Origin: Lachnoclostridium sp. An14
Lineage (GTDB): Bacteria > Bacillota > Clostridia > Lachnospirales > Lachnospiraceae
DNA: 51,730 nucleotides
NCBI RefSeq assembly: GCF_002160755.1
Contig: NZ_NFLE01000030.1
Location: forward strand, 1 to 51,730
Direction of reading: 5' to 3'
The notes beneath the pieces are model-generated. The model saw nothing but the letters and a program-made list of their open reading frames with translations, had not been told where the DNA came from and made no database searches. Position 1 is the first letter of the stretch. Each line of letters starts with the position of its first letter. This document shows, one piece after another, positions 1 to 8,683 of the stretch. The position numbers were made by a program, and so were the translations under genes.

Positions 1-134
1 TAGGAAACTGCGTTCCCTATGACACAAAAGCCTCCGGCGGGAGGCGCACTCCGCGCAGAGGAATATGGCTGCTGACGCAGCCGCGCTCCGGCGCGAGTGT
101 GCGCCAAGCGCACACTTTTGTGTCATAGAAACCT
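1..134. repeat. Dispersed multi-hairpin palindromic element, copy A
   Basis: Non-coding element built from several nested inverted repeats. The outer arms at 17-30 and 115-128 are a perfect 14-bp inverted pair (CTATGACACAAAAG and its complement). Inside are smaller stems: CCTCCGGCGGGAGG, GGCTGCTGACGCAGCC, GCGCTCCGGCGC and GTGTGCGCCAAGCGCACAC. The block around GAATATGGCTG..GCAGCCGCGCTCCGGCGC recurs, on either strand, near 15.48, 19.65, 27.59 and 39.95 kb. It lies upstream of the ABC exporter gene. It could be a terminator or processing element for a gene left of the window, or a non-autonomous mobile repeat. Confidence 0.75.
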
Positions 135-280
135 GCCCCCATCCACCCCGTCCCGCCCATTCCCAGCCAAATCCCAGTCCGGAACCCCGTTTTCTCACCT
201 TCCCCGCAATTTCCCCGTTGCCACCAGCCGTAAGTTATAGTAAACTGACAGGTGACAGAACGATTACAAGGGAGGAAGAA

Positions 281-2044
281 ATGGATACACTGAAAAAGTT
301 TATACGCTATTACAAACCGTATCAGGCGGTCTTTTTTATTGACCTTTTCTGCGCGGCGGTGATCAGCCTGGTGGATCTGGCCTATCCGCAGATTCTCCGG
401 ACGCTGACGAAAACCCTGTTTCGCGGGGACGGGGATACGGTGCTGCGGGCGTTGGCGCCTCTGGCGGCGGGACTGTTTCTCATGTACGCGGTACAGTCCT
501 TCTGCAAGTTTTATGTGAGCTACCAGGGCCACATGATGGGAGCCCACATGGAGCGGGATATGCGGCAGCAGCTCTTTGACCACTACGAGCGCCTGTCCTT
601 CTCCTACTACGACAACAACAATTCCGGACAGATGATGAGCAAGCTGGTGTCCGACCTTTTTGACATCGCGGAGTTTGCCCACCACGGGCCGGAGAACCTG
701 TTTATTTCCTTAATTAAGATCATAGGCTCCTTCATCTGCCTGTTCCTCATCAACGCCAGGCTGGCGGTGCCCCTTCTGGCGCTGGTGGTGGTGATGATCT
801 TCTTTTCCGCCAGACAGAACACGCGGATGCAGGCCACCTTCATGGACAACCGCAGAAAGATCGGCGACGTAAACGCCAGCCTTCAGGACACCTTAGCGGG
901 CATCCGGGTGGTGCAGTCCTTTGCCAACGAGGATGTGGAGCGGAAAAAATTCCGCAGGAGCAATGAGAATTTCCTCCAGTCCAAGGACAATAACTACCGC
1001 TGCATGGGCAGTTTCATGGGAGGAAACTTATTCTTCCAGGGAATGATGTACCTGGTGACCGTGGTCTACGGCGGCTGGCTCATCGCCAAGGGCCAGATGG
1101 CGGCGGAGGATCTGGCCATGTACGCCCTCTACATCGGCATTTTCATCAATCCCATCCAGATCCTTGTGGAGCTGGCGGAGATGATGCAGAAGGGACTTTC
1201 CGGATTCAAGCGGTTTGAGGCAGTGATGGAGACGGACCCGGAGATCGTAGACGCGCCGGGAGCGGTGGAGCTTACGGACGTGAAAGGCCATGTGCGGTAT
1301 GAGGATGTCAGTTTCCGCTACAACGACGAGGAGGAAGTGTTAAACCACGTTTCCTTCGACATTCCCGCAGGCCGCTCCGTAGCCCTGGTGGGGCCGTCCG
1401 GCGGCGGAAAGACCACCATCTGTTCCCTGCTGCCCCGGTTTTATGACGTGACCGGAGGACGGATCACCATAGACGGGACGGATGTGAGCCAGGTGCAGTT
1501 AAAGAGCCTGCGGAGCATGATCGGAATTGTGCAGCAGGACGTGTATTTGTTTTGCGGCACGGTGAAGGACAACATCGCCTACGGAAAGCCGGGGGCGTCC
1601 ATGGAGGAGATCATGGAGGCGGCAAAGCAGGCCAACATCCACGACTTCATCATGAGCCTGCCCGACGGCTACGACACCTTCGTGGGAGAGCGGGGCACCC
1701 GCCTGTCCGGAGGCCAGAAACAGCGGATTTCCATCGCCCGCGTGTTCCTCAAAAACCCGCCCATCTTGATTCTGGACGAGGCCACCTCCGCCCTGGACAA
1801 TGAGAGTGAGCGCCACATTCAAATGAGCTTGGAAAAGCTGTCGAAAAACCGCACCACCATCACCATCGCCCACCGCCTGTCCACCATCCGAAACGCCGAC
1901 GAGATCATCGTCATTAACAACGAAGGCATTGCGGAGCGGGGAGATCACAGGGAGCTGATGGAACGGGACGGCATCTATGCCCACTACTATCGGATGCAGT
2001 TTGAGGGGCTGGAGACCGCCGGTTACAGCAAAGAGATGTCATAA
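281..2044 (+). CDS. ABC exporter, fused permease and ATPase (half-transporter)
   Basis: A 587-residue type IV ABC exporter (MsbA/LmrA/YheH-like): an N-terminal transmembrane domain (about residues 15-310) followed by a nucleotide-binding domain. The ATPase carries all expected motifs: Walker A GPSGGGKTT near residue 370, signature LSGGQ near 477, Walker B with LDEATSALD near 495, and the H-loop AHRLST near 530. I chose the ATG at 281 because GGGAGGAAGAA sits just upstream; the frame stays open back to 65, but that part crosses the palindromic repeat and looks non-coding. Exporters of this type work as dimers. No second half-transporter lies beside it, so a homodimer or a partner left of the window is likely. 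The substrate (drug, lipid or peptide) cannot be told. Its last codons overlap the convergent LysR gene by 6 nt. Confidence 0.93.
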   Translation: MDTLKKFIRYYKPYQAVFFIDLFCAAVISLVDLAYPQILRTLTKTLFRGDGDTVLRALAPLAAGLFLMYAVQSFCKFYVSYQGHMMGAHMERDMRQQLFDHYERLSFSYYDNNNSGQMMSKLVSDLFDIAEFAHHGPENLFISLIKIIGSFICLFLINARLAVPLLALVVVMIFFSARQNTRMQATFMDNRRKIGDVNASLQDTLAGIRVVQSFANEDVERKKFRRSNENFLQSKDNNYRCMGSFMGGNLFFQGMMYLVTVVYGGWLIAKGQMAAEDLAMYALYIGIFINPIQILVELAEMMQKGLSGFKRFEAVMETDPEIVDAPGAVELTDVKGHVRYEDVSFRYNDEEEVLNHVSFDIPAGRSVALVGPSGGGKTTICSLLPRFYDVTGGRITIDGTDVSQVQLKSLRSMIGIVQQDVYLFCGTVKDNIAYGKPGASMEEIMEAAKQANIHDFIMSLPDGYDTFVGERGTRLSGGQKQRISIARVFLKNPPILILDEATSALDNESERHIQMSLEKLSKNRTTITIAHRLSTIRNADEIIVINNEGIAERGDHRELMERDGIYAHYYRMQFEGLETAGYSKEMS

Positions 2045-2968
2045 CAAAGAGACATCATAATAGTAAGAAATTTCTTCATACGCCTCTCTGACCCGGTTGA
2101 TGAGCGCCTGCTCCGGCCGGGTCAGACGCTTTCCGGCGGGATGGATGAACAGCCGGTGGATCTTTGGATGGAAGGAAAAGGGGATCTGGGCGATGTTTCC
2201 GCCCTGGATGCGGCTCTCCGGCAGAATGCTGAAACTGTTTTCCATCATCATGGCCTGAAACATGAACTCGATGTCGATGAGCCCGCCCCGGTATTTGGGA
2301 TGAATGCCCAGGGCCGGAAAGACGAATTCCTTCATCTGCCGCTGCACCATGGCGTTCTTCCCCTGGAAGATGGGAAGTCCCTGGAGCAGGCAGTAGCTCT
2401 CCTCGTCCAGGCAGCCGTCTTTGAAACGCAGCAGGGGAAATACCGGGTTTTCCCTGGAAATCATGAGCATGAGCTCGTAGGATTTCACCACAGTGTAGCT
2501 GGCCTTTGGAAAGACGGCGTGAAAGTCCGGATGGTAGGAGGTGACGAACCCCAGGTCGATGCGCCCTTCCGTCAGCTCGGAATAGATCTGTTCGGAGGAG
2601 AAGATCTGAGGCAGGAACACCGTGGCGGGAAACTCCTGTTTGAGGGCCTGAAAAGCCTCGTTGAAAATGGAAATGCTGGTCCGCAGGATCCCCAGGCGTA
2701 CCACCGCCTCCCGCTCCGCAAACAGATCCCGGTACAGCTCGTCCCGGATCCCCAGGATGCGGCGGCAGGCGTCCACGTACTTAAGGCCCGCCTCCGTGGG
2801 GATCAGCTCGTTTTTCCTCCGCTCAAAGAGGCGCAGCCCCAGGGAGCGCTCCAGCTTGTTTAAATAAATGCTTAAGGTGGGCTGGGAAATGTGCAGATGT
2901 TCCGCCGCCCGCGAGATATTTCCCGTCTTCGCGATCTCCGCGATGTATTCCAGATGATACAAATTCAT
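2039..2968 (-). CDS. LysR-family transcriptional regulator
   Basis: A 309-residue LysR-type regulator. The N-terminal winged helix-turn-helix is plain (YLEYIAEIAKTGNISRAAEH, then the recognition segment ISQPTLSIYLNKLER), followed by a periplasmic-binding-like effector domain from about residue 90. It is divergent from the uxuA-like enzyme and permease genes starting at 3121, the usual arrangement for a LysR protein controlling its neighbours. A perfect inverted repeat at 2982-3008 lies between its start codon and its own predicted -10, so autorepression is likely. The effector is unknown; a sugar acid or dicarboxylate would fit the neighbours. The stop codon overlaps the end of the convergent ABC exporter gene. 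Confidence 0.92.
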   Translation of the reverse strand: MNLYHLEYIAEIAKTGNISRAAEHLHISQPTLSIYLNKLERSLGLRLFERRKNELIPTEAGLKYVDACRRILGIRDELYRDLFAEREAVVRLGILRTSISIFNEAFQALKQEFPATVFLPQIFSSEQIYSELTEGRIDLGFVTSYHPDFHAVFPKASYTVVKSYELMLMISRENPVFPLLRFKDGCLDEESYCLLQGLPIFQGKNAMVQRQMKEFVFPALGIHPKYRGGLIDIEFMFQAMMMENSFSILPESRIQGGNIAQIPFSFHPKIHRLFIHPAGKRLTRPEQALINRVREAYEEISYYYDVSLL

Positions 2969-2981
2969 ACCGTTTCCCTCC

Positions 2982-3008
2982 AGAGGTATAGCGTTTGACT
3001 ATACCTCT
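2982..3008. promoter_or_regulatory. Inverted-repeat operator, probable LysR box
   Basis: Perfect 10-bp arms AGAGGTATAG and CTATACCTCT separated by 7 nt. The centre (ATAG-N7-CTAT) fits the T-N11-A rule of LysR-type binding sites. It is 14 nt upstream of the lysR start codon and just downstream of the predicted leftward -10 element, so bound protein would sit on the lysR transcription start. The opposing gene's promoter lies within about 60 bp. Confidence 0.72.
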
Positions 3009-3009
3009 A

Positions 3010-3038
3010 TTTATAATGTAAAGTTTACTTTTTGACAA
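3010..3038 (-). promoter_or_regulatory. Promoter of the lysR gene
   Basis: Reading leftward: -35 TTGTCA (3038-3033), a 17-nt spacer, -10 TATAAA (3015-3010). The transcription start would fall at about 3003, inside the inverted repeat at 2982-3008. Confidence 0.6.
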
Positions 3039-3051
3039 TAGAAATTATAAT
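3024..3051 (+). promoter_or_regulatory. Probable promoter of the uxuA-like operon
   Basis: A perfect TATAAT lies at 3046-3051, with TTTACT at 3024-3029 as a 4/6 -35 at 16-nt spacing. A TTGACA at 3032-3037 is too close to this -10 and may be coincidental, so the exact promoter is uncertain. It overlaps the divergent lysR promoter, which suits joint control. Confidence 0.45.
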
Positions 3052-3120
3052 AAAAAGTACAAAATACCTGGGTAATTTTTAAAGAGAACTGAACAAATCA
3101 CACAATAAAAGGGGATAGCT

Positions 3121-4113
3121 ATGATAAAAGTACAGGCAAATTGCTCCAGCAGAATGACCGATGAGGAAATGCAGTCTGTCAGGGGCATGGGAATTGAGTA
3201 TCTGGCGGTGAATTTCCTGCCGGACGCGGTAGATTACGACAGCGTGATGCGGTTTAAAGAGCGGGCAGAGAAATTTGATCTGAGCATCGCCGACGCCGGC
3301 TGCCCGGCCCTTCAGAAATGCCCCCAGATCCATCTGGGAAAGCCGGACCGGGATGAATGGATCGGCAAATACAACGATTTCACAAAGGTGCTGGGAAAAG
3401 CAGGTATAAAAGTAAACTATATCGCCTGGCAGCCCAACGGCATTTTCCGCAGCCGCATCGGCGTGGGAGAGCACACCCGCGGGGAGAATGCCATGATCTG
3501 TGACATGGACGAGTTAAACGCCAGGCCCATCGCCAACGACCGGGTGTACGGGGAGAAAGAGATCTGGGACAATTTCAAATATTTCCTGGACCGGGCCCTG
3601 CCGGTGTGCGAGGAAGCGGACGTGCGCCTGGCCCTTCACCCCAATGACCCGCCGGTGGAGAGCGTGTGCGGCGTCCACAGCCTGATCTGGAACACGGAGT
3701 GCTTTAAGCGGGCCTTTGAGCTGGCGGGAAACAGCCCCTATCTGGGCATGAAAATGTGCGTGGGCTGCTGGCTGGAGAACCAGGCCTTCGGGGATCTCAT
3801 GGAGGACATCCGCACCTTTACGGAGCAGAAAAAGATCTTCGTGGTCCACTTCCGCAACGTCAGCGCCACCATCCCTTATTTTGAGGAGACCCTCTTAGAG
3901 GACGGCTACGCCGATATGCACGCCATTTTAGAGCAGCTGGTGCGCTGCGGCTACGACGGACAGTTAAACATTGACCACCCCTTCTTCAATCCGGACGGAA
4001 AGGGAATGTCCAGGATGTCAGAGGCCTATTTTATGGGCTATATGAAGGGAATGCTGGCCTCCGTTGAGAGGCAGATCGGGAAAGAGAAGGAGAATGGAGG
4101 GACTGTCAGATGA
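3121..4113 (+). CDS. Mannonate dehydratase (UxuA)-like TIM-barrel enzyme
   Basis: A 330-residue protein with marks of the UxuA/xylose-isomerase-like TIM-barrel group: RLALHPNDPPV near residues 172-182, a Cys-rich KMCVGCW near 213-219, VVHFRNV near 241-247 and NIDHPFF near 284-290. In D-mannonate dehydratase the equivalent His/Cys/Asp residues bind the metal. The length is a little below the usual 350-390 and the first part is divergent, so it may act on a related sugar acid, or be an isomerase/epimerase, rather than on mannonate itself. Its stop codon overlaps the next start as ATGA, so it is coupled to the SLC13-type permease. The pair is probably controlled by the divergent LysR protein: import of an acid, then the first catabolic step. 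Confidence 0.75.
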   Translation: MIKVQANCSSRMTDEEMQSVRGMGIEYLAVNFLPDAVDYDSVMRFKERAEKFDLSIADAGCPALQKCPQIHLGKPDRDEWIGKYNDFTKVLGKAGIKVNYIAWQPNGIFRSRIGVGEHTRGENAMICDMDELNARPIANDRVYGEKEIWDNFKYFLDRALPVCEEADVRLALHPNDPPVESVCGVHSLIWNTECFKRAFELAGNSPYLGMKMCVGCWLENQAFGDLMEDIRTFTEQKKIFVVHFRNVSATIPYFEETLLEDGYADMHAILEQLVRCGYDGQLNIDHPFFNPDGKGMSRMSEAYFMGYMKGMLASVERQIGKEKENGGTVR

Positions 4114-5375
4114 ATATGCCTTTAATTATCACTTTGGCTGTAACCATATTTTTGATTGTAGGATTTTTAAGCGGAAAATTTAAGCTGGGCCTGGTGGCCA
4201 TGACCGCCGCCACCATTCTGTGCGTGACCGGCGTGCTCACTTTTAATGAGGCTTATGCCAACTTCTCAAACGGCAACGTGATCATGGTAGGCGCCATCTT
4301 CATCTTAAGCGGCGCCCTGGGAAAGACCAGTCTGGTTCCCACCTTAAAAGAGCTGATCATGAAAAATTCCAGCAAGAGCGGACTGATCATTTTCCTCTAC
4401 CTGCTGGCAAACGCCATCCTGATCCAGTTCAGTATGCCCACGGCCCTGGTGGCTATGATGATCCCGTTTATGGCGGCCTTCGGCGAGGAGAGCAGAGTGC
4501 AGCCCTCCCACGTGCTGCTGCCCGGCGCGGTGGTGGCCCACTGCTGGCAGGGAATGTTCCCCGGCGCTTTCTTTGTGATGTTAAACTCCTATCTGGAGGC
4601 CAGCGGCGCCCCGGAGCGGATCGGGATGCTGGATTATAGCAAGGTGGTGGCCATCCCCGCCCTGTTCTCCCTGTTTTATATGGCCTTTATTGGCTGGAAA
4701 GGCTTTAAGGCAAACCGCCTGGTGCAGACGGACGCGGTGAAGGCCACGGCCAGCAAATCCAAGCTGACACCGGCCCAGGAAAAGCTGGTGTATGTGGTGT
4801 TTACCCTGACCTTCGTGGGAATCCTGTTTGCCAACTACCTGCCGGTGGATATGCAGGTGATCCCGGTGATCGCCGACCTGGTGCTGCTCTACTGCGGCGT
4901 CCTGGACATAAACGACGTAAAGAACTTTATGAACATTGATACCCTGTTCATGCTGGCCGGCGTGCTGCCCATGGCGACCGCCATGCAGAAGACGGGAGCC
5001 GGTACGGTGGTGGCGGACTTCATCCTCTCCATCTTAGGCGGAAACCCGGCGCCCATCACCATCCTCATCGCCTTCTACGTGGCCGGCGCGGTGCTGACCC
5101 AGTTTATGAGCAACACTGCCACCCAGAACATCTTCGTCTCCCTGGCAGTGGTGACGGCGGTGAACCTGGGGCTGGATCCCAGAGCCTTCTGTACCGCCAT
5201 CTTCGCCGGCTGTACCGCCGCCATGATGACGCCTACGGCATCCCCGTCCATCGCCATCGCCTTCGGTGCCGGTCAGTATAAGATCAAGGAAGTGGTGAAG
5301 GTGTGCCTGCCTCTGTGGATCATTTACGGCGTGCTGGTGATCTTTATGTCCAACCTGGTATTCCCGCTGACGTAA
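4110..5375 (+). CDS. SLC13/DASS-type anion permease
   Basis: A 421-residue integral membrane protein with about 11 hydrophobic segments. The second half contains MSNTATQNIFVSLAV (near residues 332-346), matching the Ser-Asn-Thr signature of divalent-anion:sodium symporters. The first-half counterpart is altered (FSMPTALVAMMIP), so one of the paired SNT motifs is not canonical. Such proteins import dicarboxylates or other small anions with sodium. Translation is coupled to the uxuA-like gene by a 4-nt overlap, so the substrate is probably the acid that enzyme uses. A wider ion-transporter (ArsB/CitM-like) assignment is the alternative. Confidence 0.8.
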   Translation: MNMPLIITLAVTIFLIVGFLSGKFKLGLVAMTAATILCVTGVLTFNEAYANFSNGNVIMVGAIFILSGALGKTSLVPTLKELIMKNSSKSGLIIFLYLLANAILIQFSMPTALVAMMIPFMAAFGEESRVQPSHVLLPGAVVAHCWQGMFPGAFFVMLNSYLEASGAPERIGMLDYSKVVAIPALFSLFYMAFIGWKGFKANRLVQTDAVKATASKSKLTPAQEKLVYVVFTLTFVGILFANYLPVDMQVIPVIADLVLLYCGVLDINDVKNFMNIDTLFMLAGVLPMATAMQKTGAGTVVADFILSILGGNPAPITILIAFYVAGAVLTQFMSNTATQNIFVSLAVVTAVNLGLDPRAFCTAIFAGCTAAMMTPTASPSIAIAFGAGQYKIKEVVKVCLPLWIIYGVLVIFMSNLVFPLT

Positions 5376-5419
5376 ACCGGTCCGCGGGATCGAAAAAAAT
5401 TTAAAAAAGATTGACAACG

Positions 5420-5462
5420 CGGGGCGTTTCCAGGCCGAAAGACCGGCCGGGGACGCCCCGTT
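5420..5462 (+). terminator. Stem-loop after the SLC13-type permease gene
   Basis: CGGGGCGT at 5420-5427 pairs with ACGCCCCG at 5453-5460, and an inner GGCCG/CGGCC stem gives a long hairpin. Only three T residues follow, so termination may be weak. Confidence 0.5.
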
Positions 5463-5560
5463 TCCGCGCGGAAACGGAGATTTTACCTGTTTTCCGGGAA
5501 AAACGCCGGAAAAATGAGAGGCAAAAGGGTTTAAAAACTGTTAAGACCCCATTCACCCTC

Positions 5561-5589
5561 TGGACATCCGGGGGAAAAAGCCTTATACT
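5561..5589 (+). promoter_or_regulatory. Promoter of the thioesterase-cvfB operon
   Basis: TGGACA (5561-5566), 17-nt spacer, TATACT (5584-5589). A second -10-like TATAAT overlaps at 5589-5594. The 5-prime UTR before the ATG at 5630 would be about 35 nt. Confidence 0.6.
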
Positions 5590-5629
5590 ATAATCTGGCG
5601 TAGTTTATGAAACGAAGGAAGCGGTATCC

Positions 5630-6349
5630 ATGTATACATTTGACAGCCGTGTTCGATACAGTGAAATTGATGAAAACGGGACGCTGTCGGTGACGGCAGC
5701 CGTCAATTACCTTCAGGACTGTTCCACCTTCCAGTCAGAGGACATCGGAAGGGGCGTCCGGTATCTGACGGATCACGGGAAAGCCTGGTGGCTGTCCTCC
5801 TGGCAGATCGTGTTTGACCGCTGTCCGGGCCTGGGAGAGCCGGTGACCATAGCCACTTACCCCTATGATTTCAAGGGGATCTACGGCTACCGGAATTTTA
5901 TGATTCTGGACCGGGAGGGAAATTACCTGGTGCGGGCCAATTCCGTCTGGTTCCTGTTTGACTTAAAGGCTGGCCGGCCTGTCCGGGTGACAGAGGAGGA
6001 TGTGTCCTGCTACGGCGCCGTCCACGCGGAGCCGTTAAAGATGGAGTACGCGTCGGGAAAGATTTCTCCTTTGAAGGAGTACGAGGAGGGACGTGCCGTG
6101 GAGGTGGTCCGCCACCACATTGACACCAACCACCACGTCAATAACGCCAAATACGCAGAAATCGCCGCAGAATACCTGCCGGAGGGATTTCGGACAGGGG
6201 AGCTGCGCATAGAATATAGGAAGGCTGCGGTGCTGGGCGACTGGATTGTCCCCAGAATCGGACGGGATGACGGCGCGGTTACGGTCGAGCTGTCCAGCCC
6301 GGAGGGAGAGCGCTACGCGGCCGCATGGTTCCGGGAAAAGAAAGGGTAA
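5630..6349 (+). CDS. Acyl-ACP thioesterase
   Basis: A 239-residue double-hotdog protein of the acyl-ACP thioesterase family (FatA/FatB-like, bacterial type). It begins with a hotdog repeat containing VRYSEIDENGTLSVTAAVNY and carries the catalytic-region motif DTNHHVNNAKYAEIA near residues 164-178, with the conserved Asn and His. It releases free fatty acids from acyl carrier protein in the cytoplasm. GAAGGAAGCGG precedes the ATG. The stop is 2 nt before the cvfB start, so the two genes share a transcript. Confidence 0.87.
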   Translation: MYTFDSRVRYSEIDENGTLSVTAAVNYLQDCSTFQSEDIGRGVRYLTDHGKAWWLSSWQIVFDRCPGLGEPVTIATYPYDFKGIYGYRNFMILDREGNYLVRANSVWFLFDLKAGRPVRVTEEDVSCYGAVHAEPLKMEYASGKISPLKEYEEGRAVEVVRHHIDTNHHVNNAKYAEIAAEYLPEGFRTGELRIEYRKAAVLGDWIVPRIGRDDGAVTVELSSPEGERYAAAWFREKKG

Positions 6350-6351
6350 TT

Positions 6352-7185
6352 ATGATCGAATTGGGTAAAATACAGAGGCTCCAGGTGCTGAGGGAAAAGA
6401 CCTTCGGCGTCTATGTGGGGGAGCCGGACGGCGGGGAGGCAGCTGTGCTCCTGCCGAAAAAGCACGTGCCGGAGGGCACGAAAATCGGGGATGAGCTGGA
6501 CGTGTTCATCTACAAGGATTCGGAGGATAGGCTGATTGCCACCACGGAGACTCCCCTTCTGCAGGTGGGGGAGACGGCGGTCTTGGAGGTAAAGGACGTT
6601 TCCAAAATCGGGGCCTTTTTAAACATGGGCCTGGAAAAGGACCTGCTCCTGCCGTTTAAAGAGCAGAACCACAAGGTAAAGGCCGGGGAGAAATGCCTGG
6701 TGGCCCTCTACGTGGACAAGAGCCACCGTCTGGCCGCCACCATGAAGGTGTATTCCTACATGAGCAATCAGTCTCCCTACCGGAAGGACGACTGGGTCAC
6801 CGGCACCATCTACGAGATCAATGAGCGGCTGGGCGCCTTTGTGGCGGTGGACAACCGCTATTACGGGCTGATCCCCAGAGGAGAGATGTTCGGGGAGTAC
6901 CAGGTGGGAGAAGTGGTGGAGGCCAGGGTTTCCAAGGTGAGAAACGACGGCAAGCTGGACTTAAATCCCAAGGCAAAGGCCTACCAGCAGATGGAGACGG
7001 ACGCGGAAATGGTGTTAAAAGCCATGGACGAGCTGGACGGAGTGCTGCCCTTCAATGACCGGGTGGCCCCGGAGGTGATAAAGAAACAGTTCGGCCTGAG
7101 CAAGAACGCGTTTAAGCGGGCGGTTGGCCGCCTGTTAAAAGAAGGCAAGATCACGATCACGGAAAATACCATAGAAAGAGTATAG
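6352..7185 (+). CDS. cvfB: CvfB-family S1-domain RNA-binding protein
   Basis: A 277-residue protein with tandem S1-like OB folds followed by a C-terminal winged helix. Visible parts are GKIQRLQVLREKTFGVYVGE at the start, a second S1 unit (AVLEVKDVSKIGAFLNMGL), a third (VTGTIYEINERLGAFVAVDN) and the winged-helix end FGLSKNAFKRAVGRLLKEGK. This is the layout of CvfB/YitL, a conserved Firmicute RNA-binding protein that affects expression of virulence and other genes in Staphylococcus. The start was set at the ATG at 6352, 2 nt after the thioesterase stop, with AAAGGG upstream; the frame extends 9 codons further back, inside the thioesterase gene. Confidence 0.87.
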   Translation: MIELGKIQRLQVLREKTFGVYVGEPDGGEAAVLLPKKHVPEGTKIGDELDVFIYKDSEDRLIATTETPLLQVGETAVLEVKDVSKIGAFLNMGLEKDLLLPFKEQNHKVKAGEKCLVALYVDKSHRLAATMKVYSYMSNQSPYRKDDWVTGTIYEINERLGAFVAVDNRYYGLIPRGEMFGEYQVGEVVEARVSKVRNDGKLDLNPKAKAYQQMETDAEMVLKAMDELDGVLPFNDRVAPEVIKKQFGLSKNAFKRAVGRLLKEGKITITENTIERV

Positions 7186-7195
7186 GAGGGGCGTT

Positions 7196-7786
7196 TTGGA
7201 CGCGATAGATTATTATAATAAGTACGCTGCGAAAATTTTCGAGGAGACTGTGGAGGAGGAAGTCACAGAGGAAGTCCGGGAGGAGTTCCTGTCCCACCTG
7301 GACGAGGGGGACGCCATTCTGGATTTAGGCTGCGGCTCCGGCCGGGACAGCCTGGACTTCTATGAGCGGGGGTACGACGTGACTCCTCTGGACGGGGCAG
7401 TGGAAATGTGCAGGCTTGCCGAGGTACATACGGACCTGGAGGTGCTCTGCGAGAAGTACGAGGATATGGACTTCGATGATGCCTTTGACGGCGTATGGGC
7501 CAAGGAGGCATTTATTCACGTGCCGAAAAACGAGATGGAGGACATTCTGGACCGGGTGAGAAACGCCCTGACCAGAAAAGGCGTGCTCTATACCTCCGTC
7601 TGCGAGGGAGAGTTCGAGGGATTCAGCGGAGAGCTCTACTTCAGCGACTACGAAAAAGGGGAGCTGGAGGAGCTTTTGGAGGACTGCGGATTCCAGATCT
7701 TAAAGACCTGGACCACGAAGGAAGGAGAATTCCGCCGCGGCTATGAGGGCAGCGGCTGGATCCACGTGCTGGCTCGGAGAAAATAA
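7196..7786 (+). CDS. Class I SAM-dependent methyltransferase
   Basis: A 196-residue methyltransferase. Motif I (ILDLGCGSGRDS, residues about 41-52) and the acidic post-I position (VTPLDGAVEM) define the SAM-binding Rossmann fold. The substrate is not evident. The start is a TTG at 7196 with AGGAGGGG about 8 nt upstream; no ATG is available near it. It follows cvfB by 10 nt and is probably cotranscribed. Confidence 0.85.
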   Translation: MDAIDYYNKYAAKIFEETVEEEVTEEVREEFLSHLDEGDAILDLGCGSGRDSLDFYERGYDVTPLDGAVEMCRLAEVHTDLEVLCEKYEDMDFDDAFDGVWAKEAFIHVPKNEMEDILDRVRNALTRKGVLYTSVCEGEFEGFSGELYFSDYEKGELEELLEDCGFQILKTWTTKEGEFRRGYEGSGWIHVLARRK

Positions 7787-7828
7787 GGGAGAGTGTACGT
7801 CTGCCGCGGACAAAGAGGGCGAAGAAGC

Positions 7829-8674
7829 ATGGTTGAAAAGCGTTCGGCTGTCCGGGATTATCTCATCATAATCCTGGGCGCCTTTATTGTGGGATTTTCT
7901 ATTAAAAATATTTATGATCCCCAGGGCCTGGTGACGGGAGGCGTATCCGGCATCGCCATCATTTTAAAGGAAAAGGTAGGGCTGCCGCTGTGGGTGACGA
8001 ACCTGGCGGTAAACGGCCCCCTGTTTTTGCTGTCCCTGAAACTGAAGGGCTGGAAATTTGTAAAACGGGTGCTGGTGGCGGAGGCGGCGCTGACGGTGTC
8101 CTTAGCGGTGCTGCCGGAGTACGCGTTTTTAAAGGACGATCTCCTTTTGACAGCCCTGTTTGGCGGCGTGTTCTGCGGCGTGGGGACAGGTATGATGCTG
8201 CTGTGCCATGCCACCACCGGAGGGACGGACACCATGGCGGCCCTGATTCACACCAGGCTGCGCCACTACTCCATCAACCAGATTTTGCAGGTGTTAGACG
8301 GGATTGTGGTGATCCTGGGCGCGACGGTGTTCGGGGTGCACTACGCTTTCTACGCGGTGATCGCCGTGGCGGCTCTGGCAAAGACCTCCGACGGGATCAT
8401 TGAAGGAATGCACTACGCGAAGGCGGCTTATATTATCACGGACAAAAAGGAGCGGGTGGCTCAGGAGATCATGGACATGAACCGGGGCGTCACCCTGATC
8501 GACGCCAGAGGCGCTTACACTGGGGAGCGCAGGGACATGGTGTTCTGCGTGGTCTCCAAAAAGGAGATCGTGGAGGTGAAGGAGCTGGTGCGGCGGATTG
8601 ATCCCAGGGCTTTTGTGATCGTCAGCGACGTGAGAGAGGTGCTGGGAGAGGGCTTTATGGAATATAGACAGTAA
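7829..8674 (+). CDS. YitT-family membrane protein (DUF161/DUF2179)
   Basis: A 281-residue YitT-type protein: five hydrophobic segments in the first two thirds (for example LIIILGAFIVGFSIKNIYDP and VTGGVSGIAIIL), then a soluble DUF2179 domain (AQEIMDMNRGVTLIDARGAY through IVSDVREVLGEG). Several paralogues per genome are usual in Firmicutes; the molecular function is not established. The ATG at 7829 (MVEKRSAVRDY) is preceded by AGAGGG; a GTG at 7793 is in frame but its ribosome site would be too close. Confidence 0.85.
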   Translation: MVEKRSAVRDYLIIILGAFIVGFSIKNIYDPQGLVTGGVSGIAIILKEKVGLPLWVTNLAVNGPLFLLSLKLKGWKFVKRVLVAEAALTVSLAVLPEYAFLKDDLLLTALFGGVFCGVGTGMMLLCHATTGGTDTMAALIHTRLRHYSINQILQVLDGIVVILGATVFGVHYAFYAVIAVAALAKTSDGIIEGMHYAKAAYIITDKKERVAQEIMDMNRGVTLIDARGAYTGERRDMVFCVVSKKEIVEVKELVRRIDPRAFVIVSDVREVLGEGFMEYRQ

Positions 8675-8683
8675 AATGAACGG

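Noticed and set aside
65-280. Extended N-terminus for the ABC exporter
   Set aside because: The extension is coded by the palindromic repeat and contains no membrane or leader features; a strong ribosome site precedes 281.
3032-3037. TTGACA as the -35 for the uxuA-like gene
   Set aside because: The nearest good -10 is only 8 nt away; no -10-like hexamer lies at 16-18 nt.
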